Below, one piece after another: positions 43,718 to 51,513 of a stretch of DNA of 64,000 nt. Under the pieces are notes generated by a model. That model was given only the letters and a program-made list of their open reading frames with translations. It ran no database searches and was not told the DNA's origin. Location of the stretch: positions 1 through 64,000 of the forward strand of contig NZ_BNCL01000012.1 in NCBI RefSeq assembly GCF_014656455.1, given 5' to 3'. Positions within the stretch are counted from its first letter, which is position 1. Each line of letters begins with the position of its first letter. The position numbers and the translations under genes are program-made. Source of the stretch: Paracoccus aerius. GTDB taxonomy: Bacteria; Pseudomonadota; Alphaproteobacteria; Rhodobacterales; Rhodobacteraceae.

Positions 43718-44530
43718 TCAGCGGTAAACGCCGGGAATGGTCAGATCCGCAGGCTCGCCCTCGCCGATCCACTTCTCGTACAGTTCGGCATAGCGGCCGG
43801 TGCGGACCTGCTGGTTCACGAACAGGTTCAGATAGTTGATCAGCCCGTATTCCTCGCGCAGCGTGAACAGCGACACATAGTCCGGCACCATCGGCGCCTT
43901 GTCGACGATCTTGATGCCCGGGAAATTGCCCGAGGCGACATTGGCATTGGCCACCTCGACGGTCGAGACGGTGGCGTCAAGCTGGCCCTGGCTCAGCGCC
44001 AGGAAGACGTCGGCCTGGGTCTGGTAGGGACGGAAAGTGCCCTCGCCCCATTCGGTGATCTGCTTTTCAAGCCAGATCGCCTCGTAGGTGCCGGCGGTGG
44101 CGCCGACGGTCTTGCCCTTCATGTCCTCCCATGTCGCCATCTCGACGCCCTCGTTGGCGACCACGGCGTTCTCGAAGGCGTAATAGGGGATCGACATGCC
44201 CACGGTCTTGGCCCGTTCCAGCGTGTCCGAGGTCGAGGCGACGCCCACGTCCACCCGGCCCGACATCAGCGCGGGAATGCGTTCGGGGAAGGGCGTTTCC
44301 ACGATCTCGGCCGTGACGCCCAGGGCGGCAGCCAGGTCGTTGCAGTAGTCGACGTCAAAGCCGATCGGGTTGTTGCTGTCGTCGCGCATCCCCATCGGCG
44401 GGAAGTCCAGCACCACCGCGCAGCGCAGCGTGCCCGAGGCGATGATGTCATCAAGCTTGTCGGCATAGGACGGTGCCGCCATGGCCGCGGTCGCGGCCAG
44501 CAAGCCAAGCCCAAGCGTGGTCTGTTTCAT
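43718..44530 (-). CDS. Amino-acid ABC transporter substrate-binding protein (270 aa)
   Basis: This is a family 3 (SBP_bac_3) protein with a signal peptide (about 1-23, ending PSYADK). The ligand-binding segments GTLRCAVVLDFPPMG and GRVDVGVASTSDTLERA are conserved. It is the first gene of the eight-gene operon that continues into hydroxyproline enzymes, so the ligand is probably a hydroxyproline or related imino acid (inference). Confidence 0.88.
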   Translation of the reverse strand: MKQTTLGLGLLAATAAMAAPSYADKLDDIIASGTLRCAVVLDFPPMGMRDDSNNPIGFDVDYCNDLAAALGVTAEIVETPFPERIPALMSGRVDVGVASTSDTLERAKTVGMSIPYYAFENAVVANEGVEMATWEDMKGKTVGATAGTYEAIWLEKQITEWGEGTFRPYQTQADVFLALSQGQLDATVSTVEVANANVASGNFPGIKIVDKAPMVPDYVSLFTLREEYGLINYLNLFVNQQVRTGRYAELYEKWIGEGEPADLTIPGVYR

Positions 44531-44627
44531 GAACTTTCTCCCTGTGGATCACTGTCGGCCTTTTTCGGCCGATTCCTGCCTGTCACTATCGGGCAGAAGA
44601 CCCCGCGACGCAAATTAAAAATACAAA

Positions 44628-44637
44628 CAGTATACAA
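44628..44637. promoter_or_regulatory. Candidate GntR operator in the divergent importer/reductase promoter
   Basis: On the minus strand this reads TTGTATACTG, which resembles TTGTCGACAG before the gntR gene and TTGTCGACAA before the deaminase gene. It lies between the divergent binding-protein and reductase starts. Confidence 0.5.
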
Positions 44638-44706
44638 TGCGGGTGCCCGATCTGCTATGACCCCGGCAGGTTGCAGAGCCATCGGTTGAAGGGGACGGAC
44701 AAGGGC

Positions 44707-45738
44707 ATGAACAGCACGCTTTCCATGACGGAACTGGAGGACAGGGTCCAGCGGATCTTCCTGCGGGCGGGAATGAACGCCATGCAGGCGGGACCGCTGG
44801 CGCGCGTCATCTCGGCCGGTGAACGCGACGGTTGCAAATCGCACGGCATCTATCGGATCGAGGGAGTGCTGCGGACCTTGAAGGCGGGCAAGGTTTCGGG
44901 AACGGCAAAGCCCTTTGCAGAAGGGGCCGACAACGGCGCCATCGTCAGGGTGAATGCCGGTGGCGGGTTTTCCAATGCCGCCTTTGAACTGGGCCTGCCG
45001 GTGCTGGCGGATCGCGCCCGCGACCTGGGCCTGGCTGCGATGGTGGTGAATGATTGCGCCCATTTCGCAGCGTTGTGGCCCGAGGTCGAGGCGGTGACGG
45101 CCCACGGCCTGGCCGCGATGGTGATGTGCCCCAGCTACGCGACCGTCGCCCCTGCGGGCGGCACGAAGCCGCTGCTGGGAACCAACCCCTTTGCCTTCGG
45201 CTGGCCGCGGCAGGGGCAACAGCCCTATGTCTTCGACTTCGCCACCTCGGTCGCCGCGCGGGGCGAGATCGAGTTGCACCGCCGCGCCGGAAAGTCCCTG
45301 CCGGAGGGCTGGGCCATCGACGCGGACGGCCAGCCCACCACCGACCCCGAGGCGGCGCTTGGCGGGGCGATGCTGCCCTTTGGCGGGCACAAGGGATCGG
45401 CCATCGGCACCATGATCGAATTGCTGGCGGGGGTCATGATCGGCGACCTGACCAGTCCCGAGGTGCTGGATTTCCTGGGCACGACCACGCTGGCACCCTT
45501 CCACGGCGAGCTGGTCATCGCCCTGTCGCCGGAACGCTTTGCGGCGGGCCGGCGCGGCGATCCCTTCGCGCGGGCGGAACTGCTGTTCGAGGCGATCCAG
45601 GGCCAGGGCGCCCGCCTGCCCTCGCAACGCCGCTTCGCCGCCCGCGCGAGATCCCAGGCCGAGGGGGTGGACCTGACCCAGGCCGAACTGGCGCAACTCG
45701 ACCGTTTCCTGGCGCTCGGGCTGGATGCGATTGCCTGA
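44707..45738 (+). CDS. LDH2/MDH2 family reductase, probable delta-1-pyrroline-2-carboxylate reductase (343 aa)
   Basis: This NAD(P)H-dependent enzyme belongs to the malate/L-lactate dehydrogenase type 2 family. That family includes delta-1-pyrroline-2-carboxylate and piperideine-2-carboxylate reductases. Conserved segments are CKSHGIYRIEG (about 41-51), NDCAHFAALWPEVE and PFGGHKGSA. It would reduce the product of the 3-hydroxyproline dehydratases to L-proline. It is divergent from the hydroxyproline operon. The ATG at 44707 is preferred over 44671, because family similarity begins there. Confidence 0.83.
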   Translation: MNSTLSMTELEDRVQRIFLRAGMNAMQAGPLARVISAGERDGCKSHGIYRIEGVLRTLKAGKVSGTAKPFAEGADNGAIVRVNAGGGFSNAAFELGLPVLADRARDLGLAAMVVNDCAHFAALWPEVEAVTAHGLAAMVMCPSYATVAPAGGTKPLLGTNPFAFGWPRQGQQPYVFDFATSVAARGEIELHRRAGKSLPEGWAIDADGQPTTDPEAALGGAMLPFGGHKGSAIGTMIELLAGVMIGDLTSPEVLDFLGTTTLAPFHGELVIALSPERFAAGRRGDPFARAELLFEAIQGQGARLPSQRRFAARARSQAEGVDLTQAELAQLDRFLALGLDAIA

Positions 45739-45744
45739 AGGCGA

Positions 45745-45770
45745 AAGGCCCCCGGATCGCCGGGGGCCTT
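45745..45770. terminator. Strong hairpin terminator between convergent genes
   Basis: A perfect 11-bp stem (AAGGCCCCCGG at 45745-45755 with its complement at 45760-45770) closes a four-base ATCG loop. It lies between the reductase stop and the convergent deaminase stop and probably serves both. The outer AA/TT pairs are the only tract. Confidence 0.8.
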
Positions 45771-45777
45771 GGCAGGG

Positions 45778-46740
45778 TCAGGGCTTGCAGGCCTGGACCG
45801 CGCCCGGAAGCTTGCTCCATTCCCCGTACCAGGCCTGGAACTGGCGCAACTGGCGTTCGGCCCACCCCTTCTGGCTGGGGGTCAATTCGTCTGTCTCGTT
45901 GAAGTGCAGGCTGTATTCCGGGTCGCCCTGCAGCACCATCATGTGCTTGTAATACAGGACCAGGTCGGTCCCCTCGTCCCAGGACGACAGCACCTCGAGC
46001 GCCTCGCCCATCTCCTTGGCGCGGGCGCGGGCGTCCAGGTCGCCGTTTGCCGCGGCCTTGGCAAGGGCCACGAAATGCAGGATCTCGCGCGGGATGACGT
46101 TGCCGATGCCGGTGATCGTGCCGGTCGCGCCGCATTTGACATAGCCGTGGAAGACGCCGGTATCGACACCCGCCATCAGCACCACGCCGTCATCCGAACT
46201 GGTGATATGCTCGGCCGCATAGGTCATGGCCTTGGCGCCGCCGAATTCCTTGAAGCCCACAAGGTTCGGATGTTCGGCCCGCAGGGCGAAGAACAGGTCG
46301 GCCTTGGTCTCGAACCCGTAATAGGGGCTGTTGTAGATCACGGCGGGCAGGTCCGGCGCGGCGGCGAGGATTGCCTTGAAATGGTGGCGCTGCGCGGTGG
46401 CCGACAGCCCGCGCGACAGGACCCGCGGGATCACCATCAGCCCTGCCGCGCCGACCTTCTGCGCGTGCGCCGCGTGCGCCACCGCCAGCCGGGAATTGAC
46501 CGCCCCCGTGCCCACGATCACCGGGATGCCCGCGCCGACAAGGCGTTCCACCCCCTCCATCCGCTGTTCGTCCGTCAGCAGCGGCCAATCGCCCATCGAC
46601 CCGCAATAGACGACGGCCGACATGCCTGCCGCAACCAGTTCCTGCGCCTTGCGGACAAGCGCGTCGTAATCGGCTTGGCGGTCGGCGGTGCAGGGCGTCA
46701 TCAGGGCGGGAATGACGCCGGTGAAGATCTGGGTGTTCAT
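45778..46740 (-). CDS. DapA family lyase, probable pyrroline-4-hydroxy-2-carboxylate deaminase (320 aa)
   Basis: This dihydrodipicolinate synthase/N-acetylneuraminate lyase family enzyme has the Schiff-base Lys164 in VGFKEFGG and Tyr136 in IYNSPYYG. In hydroxyproline catabolism such a protein deaminates delta-1-pyrroline-4-hydroxy-2-carboxylate to 2-oxoglutarate semialdehyde, after the D-hydroxyproline dehydrogenase. The chain is about 20 residues longer than DapA, which fits that group. It follows the gntR gene on the same strand but has its own candidate operator. Confidence 0.83.
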   Translation of the reverse strand: MNTQIFTGVIPALMTPCTADRQADYDALVRKAQELVAAGMSAVVYCGSMGDWPLLTDEQRMEGVERLVGAGIPVIVGTGAVNSRLAVAHAAHAQKVGAAGLMVIPRVLSRGLSATAQRHHFKAILAAAPDLPAVIYNSPYYGFETKADLFFALRAEHPNLVGFKEFGGAKAMTYAAEHITSSDDGVVLMAGVDTGVFHGYVKCGATGTITGIGNVIPREILHFVALAKAAANGDLDARARAKEMGEALEVLSSWDEGTDLVLYYKHMMVLQGDPEYSLHFNETDELTPSQKGWAERQLRQFQAWYGEWSKLPGAVQACKP

Positions 46741-46811
46741 CGGGGATCCTTTCGACAGGCAGGCGGCATCGGCGCCGATTCTTTCACCGGCACTCTAGCA
46801 TTTGCATTTTA

Positions 46812-46823
46812 CTTGTCGACAAG
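46812..46823. promoter_or_regulatory. Palindrome CTTGTCGACAAG, candidate GntR operator
   Basis: This perfect 12-bp palindrome lies about 72 bases before the deaminase start, in an AT-richer gap. Its core TTGTCGACA is repeated in front of gntR (47556-47564), which points to control by that regulator. Confidence 0.6.
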
Positions 46824-46832
46824 AATTGACTG

Positions 46833-47531
46833 CTACAGCGTCACCGGCTGCCGTTCGTCGCGGGCCAGGAAATGCTGGATCTGCCGGATGATCTGGTCGG
46901 CATGGCCCTTGCCCAGCCGGTCGCACAGGTCGATGTCGCGAGCGGTGATGGCGGCGATAATGTCCTCGTGTTCCTGCACGAACTCCTGCGGCAGGCGGTC
47001 GTCGAAGGATTGGTAATACAGCCGCAGCAGGCGCCGCCCTTCGTCCAGGATCCGGAGGAACAGGCTGGTGTAATAGGGGTTGCGGCCGGCCTCGGCGATG
47101 GCGGCGTGAAAGTCGCGGTTCGAGGCGATCATGGCCAAGGCGTCCTGCGCTTCGACGGCCTTTGCAAAGCGGGCCTGATGCTTGCGGATCGTCTTGAGGT
47201 CGGCAGGCCGGTGATAGGTCGCGGCCAGCCTTGTCGTCACCCGATACATCAGCGTCATCGCGTCGAAGAAGGTGTGCAGGTTCAGGAAGTCGATGTTGGA
47301 CACCATAGTCGAGCGGTTGGGTAGCGTCTCGACCAGCCCCTCGCCCGCCAGGCGCACCAAGGCCTCGCGGATGGGCGTGCGCGACATGCCGAAGCGTTCG
47401 GCAAGCTGGACCTCGTCGATGGGGCTGCCGGGCAGCAGTTCCAGATCCAGGATCTCGTCGCGAAGCTGGTCATAAACCATCCTGACGCCCGAGCCGCGCC
47501 TGCGTTCCGGAAGGGCTGCGCTGTCGGGCAT
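46833..47531 (-). CDS. GntR family regulator, FCD/FadR subfamily (232 aa)
   Basis: It has an N-terminal winged helix (about 18-82, with AERFGMSRTPIREALVRL) and an all-helical FCD ligand domain (about 90-220) with the metal-type Asp/His positions (SNRDFHAAI, EHEDIIAAI). The gene lies inside the hydroxyproline region, and operator-like TTGTCGACA palindromes flank it, so it is the likely hydroxyproline regulator. A site 25 bases before its start suggests autoregulation. Confidence 0.88.
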   Translation of the reverse strand: MPDSAALPERRRGSGVRMVYDQLRDEILDLELLPGSPIDEVQLAERFGMSRTPIREALVRLAGEGLVETLPNRSTMVSNIDFLNLHTFFDAMTLMYRVTTRLAATYHRPADLKTIRKHQARFAKAVEAQDALAMIASNRDFHAAIAEAGRNPYYTSLFLRILDEGRRLLRLYYQSFDDRLPQEFVQEHEDIIAAITARDIDLCDRLGKGHADQIIRQIQHFLARDERQPVTL

Positions 47532-47555
47532 CGTCCGATCTCCAGATCATGAGGA

Positions 47556-47565
47556 TTGTCGACAG
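47556..47565. promoter_or_regulatory. TTGTCGACAG, candidate autoregulatory GntR operator
   Basis: This site sits 25 bases upstream of the gntR ATG and shares the nine-base core TTGTCGACA with the palindrome before the deaminase gene. An AT-rich stretch (AGTATAAATAC) overlaps and could be part of the promoter. Confidence 0.55.
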
Positions 47566-47608
47566 TATAAATACACGCGGTGCCTGGGCAGATCAATCAA
47601 GCCTTGCG

Positions 47609-48502
47609 TCAGACCGCCAGCGTCAGACCGCCCTGGCGCGAGATCTCGGCCTCGATCCCCTTGACCATGCTGTCGAGCGCGGGATTGCGCGCCTTGCGGG
47701 CACGGCGAATGACATAGGCCAGGGGCGGCGGATCGGGCAGGCGGTCGCGGATGACCTCCATCTCGGGGCGCAGGTGGCGGCGGTTCAGCAAGGCGACGCC
47801 CAACCCGGCGGACACGGCGGCGGCGATGCCCGCGGCGCTTGAACATTCGAAGACGATGTCCAGGCTGGCGCCGCCGTCCTGCCCGATGTCGACCGCCCAG
47901 CGGCGATAGAAGCACTGTTCGTCGAAGGACAGGAACGGGATCGCGCCGCCTTCGGGCGGCAGCGGCAGCGCCGGGGATTTGACCCAGTGCAGGCTTTCGC
48001 GAAACAGCACGATGTCGGTCGGCCGCACCTCATGGGCGAAGACCTGCAGAATCGCGGCGTCAAGTTCCTGGCGGTCCAGCATGGCGCGCAGCACAAGGCT
48101 CATCCGGACCTTGGTGCGGACGCTGACCTGCGGGTGCAGCCGGCGGAAGCGGCCAAGAATGCGCGAAAGGTCGCTGCAACTGGTGTCCTCGGTCAGGCCC
48201 AGCATGATGCGCCCGGCCAGCGTCGTCCGGGTCAGGCTGGTCAGCGCCTCGTCATGCAGATCCAGGATGCGATCCGCATAGTCTAGCAGATCCTGCCCGG
48301 CAGGCGTGAAAAGCGGCGCTCCGGGCCTGCGCGACAGAAGATCGCAGGCCAGGCTGGTTTCCAGCCGCTTGATCTTGTGGCTGACCGCCGATTGCGTCAG
48401 CCCAAGCGCCTGCGCCGCCCGTGTGATCCCGCCATGCTGGCGGATCGCCCGCAAGGCGCGCAGCGCGTCGATCTCGAGCCGGGCGATCATCTGGTCGGAC
48501 AT
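47609..48502 (-). CDS. LysR family regulator (297 aa)
   Basis: The helix-turn-helix (about 12-70, with GGITRAAQALGLTQSAVSHKIKRL) and the effector-binding domain are complete. It is divergent from an EamA transporter gene with a 169-bp gap that holds tandem TTGTCATGTC repeats, so it probably regulates that exporter. It is upstream of, but separate from, the hydroxyproline gntR gene. Confidence 0.88.
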   Translation of the reverse strand: MSDQMIARLEIDALRALRAIRQHGGITRAAQALGLTQSAVSHKIKRLETSLACDLLSRRPGAPLFTPAGQDLLDYADRILDLHDEALTSLTRTTLAGRIMLGLTEDTSCSDLSRILGRFRRLHPQVSVRTKVRMSLVLRAMLDRQELDAAILQVFAHEVRPTDIVLFRESLHWVKSPALPLPPEGGAIPFLSFDEQCFYRRWAVDIGQDGGASLDIVFECSSAAGIAAAVSAGLGVALLNRRHLRPEMEVIRDRLPDPPPLAYVIRRARKARNPALDSMVKGIEAEISRQGGLTLAV

Positions 48503-48580
48503 GAGCGGCCTCTGATTGTTGCAAGTCTAGTATGACAGATCACTGCCAAAATGCACACTGATATGACGGGGCTTAATGGC

Positions 48581-48611
48581 TTGTCATGTCCGTATCGGGA
48601 TTTGTCATGTC
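48581..48611. repeat. Tandem TTGTCATGTC repeats, candidate LysR sites
   Basis: TTGTCATGTC occurs at 48581-48590 and 48602-48611, exactly 21 bp apart (two helical turns). Inverted relatives ATGACA (48532) and ATGACG (48563) lie upstream in the same gap. The arrangement suits cooperative binding by a LysR tetramer. Confidence 0.45.
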
Positions 48612-48671
48612 TCGGGCGGGCAGTTCGAAGGTTATGGTCCTGAAGACCGCCCCCGAACGGACAAGCACACC

Positions 48672-49562
48672 ATGACCACTGTCGCCGCCCCCGCTGCCGA
48701 CCGGCACCCCCTTCTGTGGCCCATCATGGCCGGGCTGCTGATCCTGGGATGGAGTTCGGGCTATGTCGGAATCCGCTATGCCAACCAGGAAGCCGGGATC
48801 GTCCTGCTGCTGTTCTGGCGGACGCTGCTGTCGGGACTGATCCTGATGCCCTTTGCCCTGGCCTTCGGGCCGCGGCTGGAATGGCGGGCCGTCCTGTCGC
48901 AGATGGGTTTCGGCGTCATGGCGGTGTTTCTTTACCTGGGTGGCTTTGCCCTGGCGATCGGGCGGGGGGTGCCGACCGGCCTTGTGGCGCTGATGGCCGA
49001 TCTTCTGCCCCTGGCCATTGCCGCCCTGTCTCAGCCGGTGCTGGGCGAAAGGCTGAGCCCGCGTCAATGGCTGGGCACCGCCGTCGCCGTCACAGGGGTG
49101 CTGATCGTGTCGCTGGACAGCCTGGCCTTTGGGGCCGCCCCGGTCTGGGCCTATGGGCTGACGGCGGGCTCGATGCTGGTCTTTGCCTTGGCATCGGTCC
49201 TGCTGAAGGGCCGCAGGTCGCTAGACATGCCGGTTCATCAGGCGCTGTGCATCCATTCGCTGACCGGCGCGGCCTTGTTCGGGATCTGCGCCCTGGCGAC
49301 AGGCGACAGCCTGGCCCCGCCCCTGACCCGCGACTTCGCCATCGGCATCGCCTGGCTTGTGCTGCTGGGGACCTTCCTGGCCTATTCCGTCTACTACACC
49401 AGCCTGCGCCTGTTTTCCGCAGCCCGCGTCAGCGCCGCGATCTATCTGTGTCCGCCCGTCACGATGGTCTGGGACTGGGCGCTGTTCGACGAGCCGCTGA
49501 CCGCGCTGATCTTCGCGGGCCTTGCGGTGACGATGCTGGGCGTCTGGCTGACATCAAGGTGA
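48672..49562 (+). CDS. EamA/DMT family transporter (296 aa)
   Basis: Ten hydrophobic segments in two EamA repeats are visible. The first repeat starts at ILGWSSGYVGIRYANQE, and the second ends with LCPPVTMVWDWALFDEPL. Such proteins export amino acids or metabolites through the inner membrane. The ATG at 48672 is chosen because the membrane core begins shortly after; an upstream frame opening lacks family similarity. Substrate unknown. Confidence 0.85.
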   Translation: MTTVAAPAADRHPLLWPIMAGLLILGWSSGYVGIRYANQEAGIVLLLFWRTLLSGLILMPFALAFGPRLEWRAVLSQMGFGVMAVFLYLGGFALAIGRGVPTGLVALMADLLPLAIAALSQPVLGERLSPRQWLGTAVAVTGVLIVSLDSLAFGAAPVWAYGLTAGSMLVFALASVLLKGRRSLDMPVHQALCIHSLTGAALFGICALATGDSLAPPLTRDFAIGIAWLVLLGTFLAYSVYYTSLRLFSAARVSAAIYLCPPVTMVWDWALFDEPLTALIFAGLAVTMLGVWLTSR

Positions 49563-49569
49563 TCGCCAG

Positions 49570-49995
49570 TCACTCGGCGTGCTGCGCCAGACGCAGCAGC
49601 GCGCGGCGGAAGGCCGGACCGTCCTCGCCCAGTTCGGCAAGAAGCTCGGCCTGATAGGCCCGCGCGATCCGGCCCAGCCTTTCCATCAGGGCGTGACCCT
49701 GCGGGGTCAGTTGCAGCGCCACAAGCCGCTGGTCGCGGTCGTGGCCGGACTTGAGGACATGGCCCGCTTCCTCCAGCCGGCTTGCCGCCCGGCTGACGAT
49801 CGACTTGTCCAGGTTCACGCGCCGGTTGATGTCGCGGATACTGACCGTGCCCGACCGTGAAAGATGCGCCAGGACCCGCCATTCGGGGATCGTCAGCCCC
49901 GCTTCGGCCGCATAGCGTTCGGCGAAGCGGCGGCTGACATGGGCGGCCGCGACCGACAGGCGGTAGGGCAGGAAATCGTCGAGTTCGAAGCTCAT
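49570..49995 (-). CDS. MarR family regulator, probable homogentisate pathway repressor (141 aa)
   Basis: This winged-helix MarR protein has the recognition region VSIRDINRRVNLDKSIVSRAASRLEEAG (about 51-78) and the DRDQRLVALQLTPQG wing. It is divergent from hmgA with 105 bp between starts, and the gap holds a perfect inverted repeat. It is likely the repressor of hmgA-fahA-maiA, relieved by homogentisate, as HmgR-type proteins are in other bacteria (known for a different family, inferred here). Confidence 0.85.
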   Translation of the reverse strand: MSFELDDFLPYRLSVAAAHVSRRFAERYAAEAGLTIPEWRVLAHLSRSGTVSIRDINRRVNLDKSIVSRAASRLEEAGHVLKSGHDRDQRLVALQLTPQGHALMERLGRIARAYQAELLAELGEDGPAFRRALLRLAQHAE

Positions 49996-50060
49996 CGTGA
50001 TCCGGAAGAAATGGCTGAAGCCGGCAAGCCCCAGCAGATCATCATTGACACCGTTGCGCA

Positions 50061-50080
50061 AGCAACGATAATTCGTTGCA
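50061..50080. promoter_or_regulatory. Inverted repeat in marR-hmgA gap, candidate operator
   Basis: AGCAACGA and TCGTTGCA arms (GCAACG at 50062-50067, CGTTGC at 50074-50079) flank an AT-rich centre. This 7-bp-arm palindrome is about 20 bases before the hmgA ATG, a place where repressor binding would block transcription. Confidence 0.6.
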
Positions 50081-50100
50081 TCAGCAATGAGTCTTGAGGG

Positions 50101-51438
50101 ATGGCCATGACCCGATCCGCTGCAACCCGCGCCACGGCAGGCTATATGCCGGGCTTCGGAAACGACTTCGAGACCGAGGCGCTGCCGGATGCCCTGCCCC
50201 AGGGCCAGAACAGCCCGCAGAAATGCAACTATGGCCTTTACGCGGAACAGTTGTCGGGCACCGCCTTCACCGCGCCGCGCGGCCAGAACGAGCGGACCTG
50301 GTGCTATCGCATCCGTCCATCGGTCCATCACACGGGACGCTTTGCGCCCATCGATGTTCCTTATTGGAAGACGGCGCCGCATATCAACGACGGCATCACC
50401 AGCCTGGGCCAGTATCGCTGGGATCCGATCCCGGTGCCGGATCAGGATCTGACCTGGATCACCGGGATGCGCACCATCACCACGGCGGGCGATGTGAACA
50501 TCCAGGTCGGCATGGCTTCTCATGTCTACCTGGTCACGCGGTCGATGCAGGACGAATACTTCTTTTCCGCCGACAGCGAGCTGCTGGTCGTGCCCCAGGA
50601 AGGCCGGCTGCGGTTCTGCACCGAACTGGGCGTCATCGACCTTGAGCCTAAGGAAATCGCGATCATTCCGCGCGGCCTCGTATACCGCGTCGAGGTTCTG
50701 GAGGGGCCGTGCCGCGGTTTCGTCTGCGAGAATTACGGCCAGAAGTTCGATCTGCCCCATCGTGGCCCGATCGGTGCCAATTGCCTGGCGAACCCGCGCG
50801 ACTTCAAATGCCCGGTCGCGGCCTTCGAGGATCGCGAAACACGGTCGCGCGTGGTGATCAAGTGGTGCGGCCAGTTCCACGAAACCTGGATCGGTCATTC
50901 GCCCCTGGACGTGGTGGCCTGGCATGGCAATTACTGCCCCTACAAATACGACCTGCGGACCTATTCTCCGGTGGGCGCGATCCTGTTCGACCATCCCGAC
51001 CCATCGATCTTCACAGTGCTGACCGCGCCCTCGGGGCAGGAGGGGACGGCCAATATCGACTTCGTGCTGTTCCGCGAACGCTGGATGGTGGCCGAGCATT
51101 CCTTCCGCCCGCCCTGGTATCACAAGAACATCATGTCCGAGTTGATGGGCAACATCTATGGCGTCTATGACGCCAAGCCCCAGGGCTTCGCGCCGGGGGG
51201 CATCAGCCTGCACAATTGCATGTTGCCCCACGGTCCCGACCGCGACGCCTTCGAGGGCGCCAGCAATGCCGACCTGAAGCCGCAGAAGCTGGAGGACACC
51301 ATGTCCTTCATGTTCGAAACGCGCTTTCCCCAGCACCTGACGGAATTCGCCGCCAAGGAGGCGCCGATGCAGCAGGAATACATAGAAGTCTGGCAACGCC
51401 TGGAAAAGAAGTTCGACGGCACGCCCGGCGTGAAGTGA
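50101..51438 (+). CDS. hmgA: Homogentisate 1,2-dioxygenase (445 aa)
   Basis: This Fe(II) enzyme opens the ring of homogentisate to 4-maleylacetoacetate. The iron ligands match the known set: His in RPPWYHKN, Glu in IMSELMG and His in [11 protein letters not shown]. Length and the N-terminal [13 protein letters not shown] block are typical. It is first in the operon hmgA-fahA-maiA and links to HPPD encoded 8.6 kb to the right. Confidence 0.96.
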   Translation: MAMTRSAATRATAGYMPGFGNDFETEALPDALPQGQNSPQKCNYGLYAEQLSGTAFTAPRGQNERTWCYRIRPSVHHTGRFAPIDVPYWKTAPHINDGITSLGQYRWDPIPVPDQDLTWITGMRTITTAGDVNIQVGMASHVYLVTRSMQDEYFFSADSELLVVPQEGRLRFCTELGVIDLEPKEIAIIPRGLVYRVEVLEGPCRGFVCENYGQKFDLPHRGPIGANCLANPRDFKCPVAAFEDRETRSRVVIKWCGQFHETWIGHSPLDVVAWHGNYCPYKYDLRTYSPVGAILFDHPDPSIFTVLTAPSGQEGTANIDFVLFRERWMVAEHSFRPPWYHKNIMSELMGNIYGVYDAKPQGFAPGGISLHNCMLPHGPDRDAFEGASNADLKPQKLEDTMSFMFETRFPQHLTEFAAKEAPMQQEYIEVWQRLEKKFDGTPGVK

Positions 51439-51453
51439 GGATCCCGAAGACGA

Positions 51454-51491
51454 GGGGTTTCACACCCCCTGACCCCTGTGGGATATTTTTT
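51454..51491 (+). other. Hairpin plus T-rich leader between hmgA and fahA
   Basis: GGGGT (51454-51458) and ACCCC (51464-51468) form a short stem, followed by GGGATATTTTTT and the fahA ribosome site. The gap is 75 bp, wide for this operon. It could act as a weak attenuator or as the fahA promoter. Confidence 0.35.
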
Positions 51492-51513
51492 CCAAGATGA
51501 AAGGAGGCCGGGA

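Noticed and set aside
49996-51396. Long N-terminal extension of the MarR gene, antisense to hmgA
   Set aside because: hmgA has all iron ligands and normal length; the extension has no domain. MarR starts at 49995.
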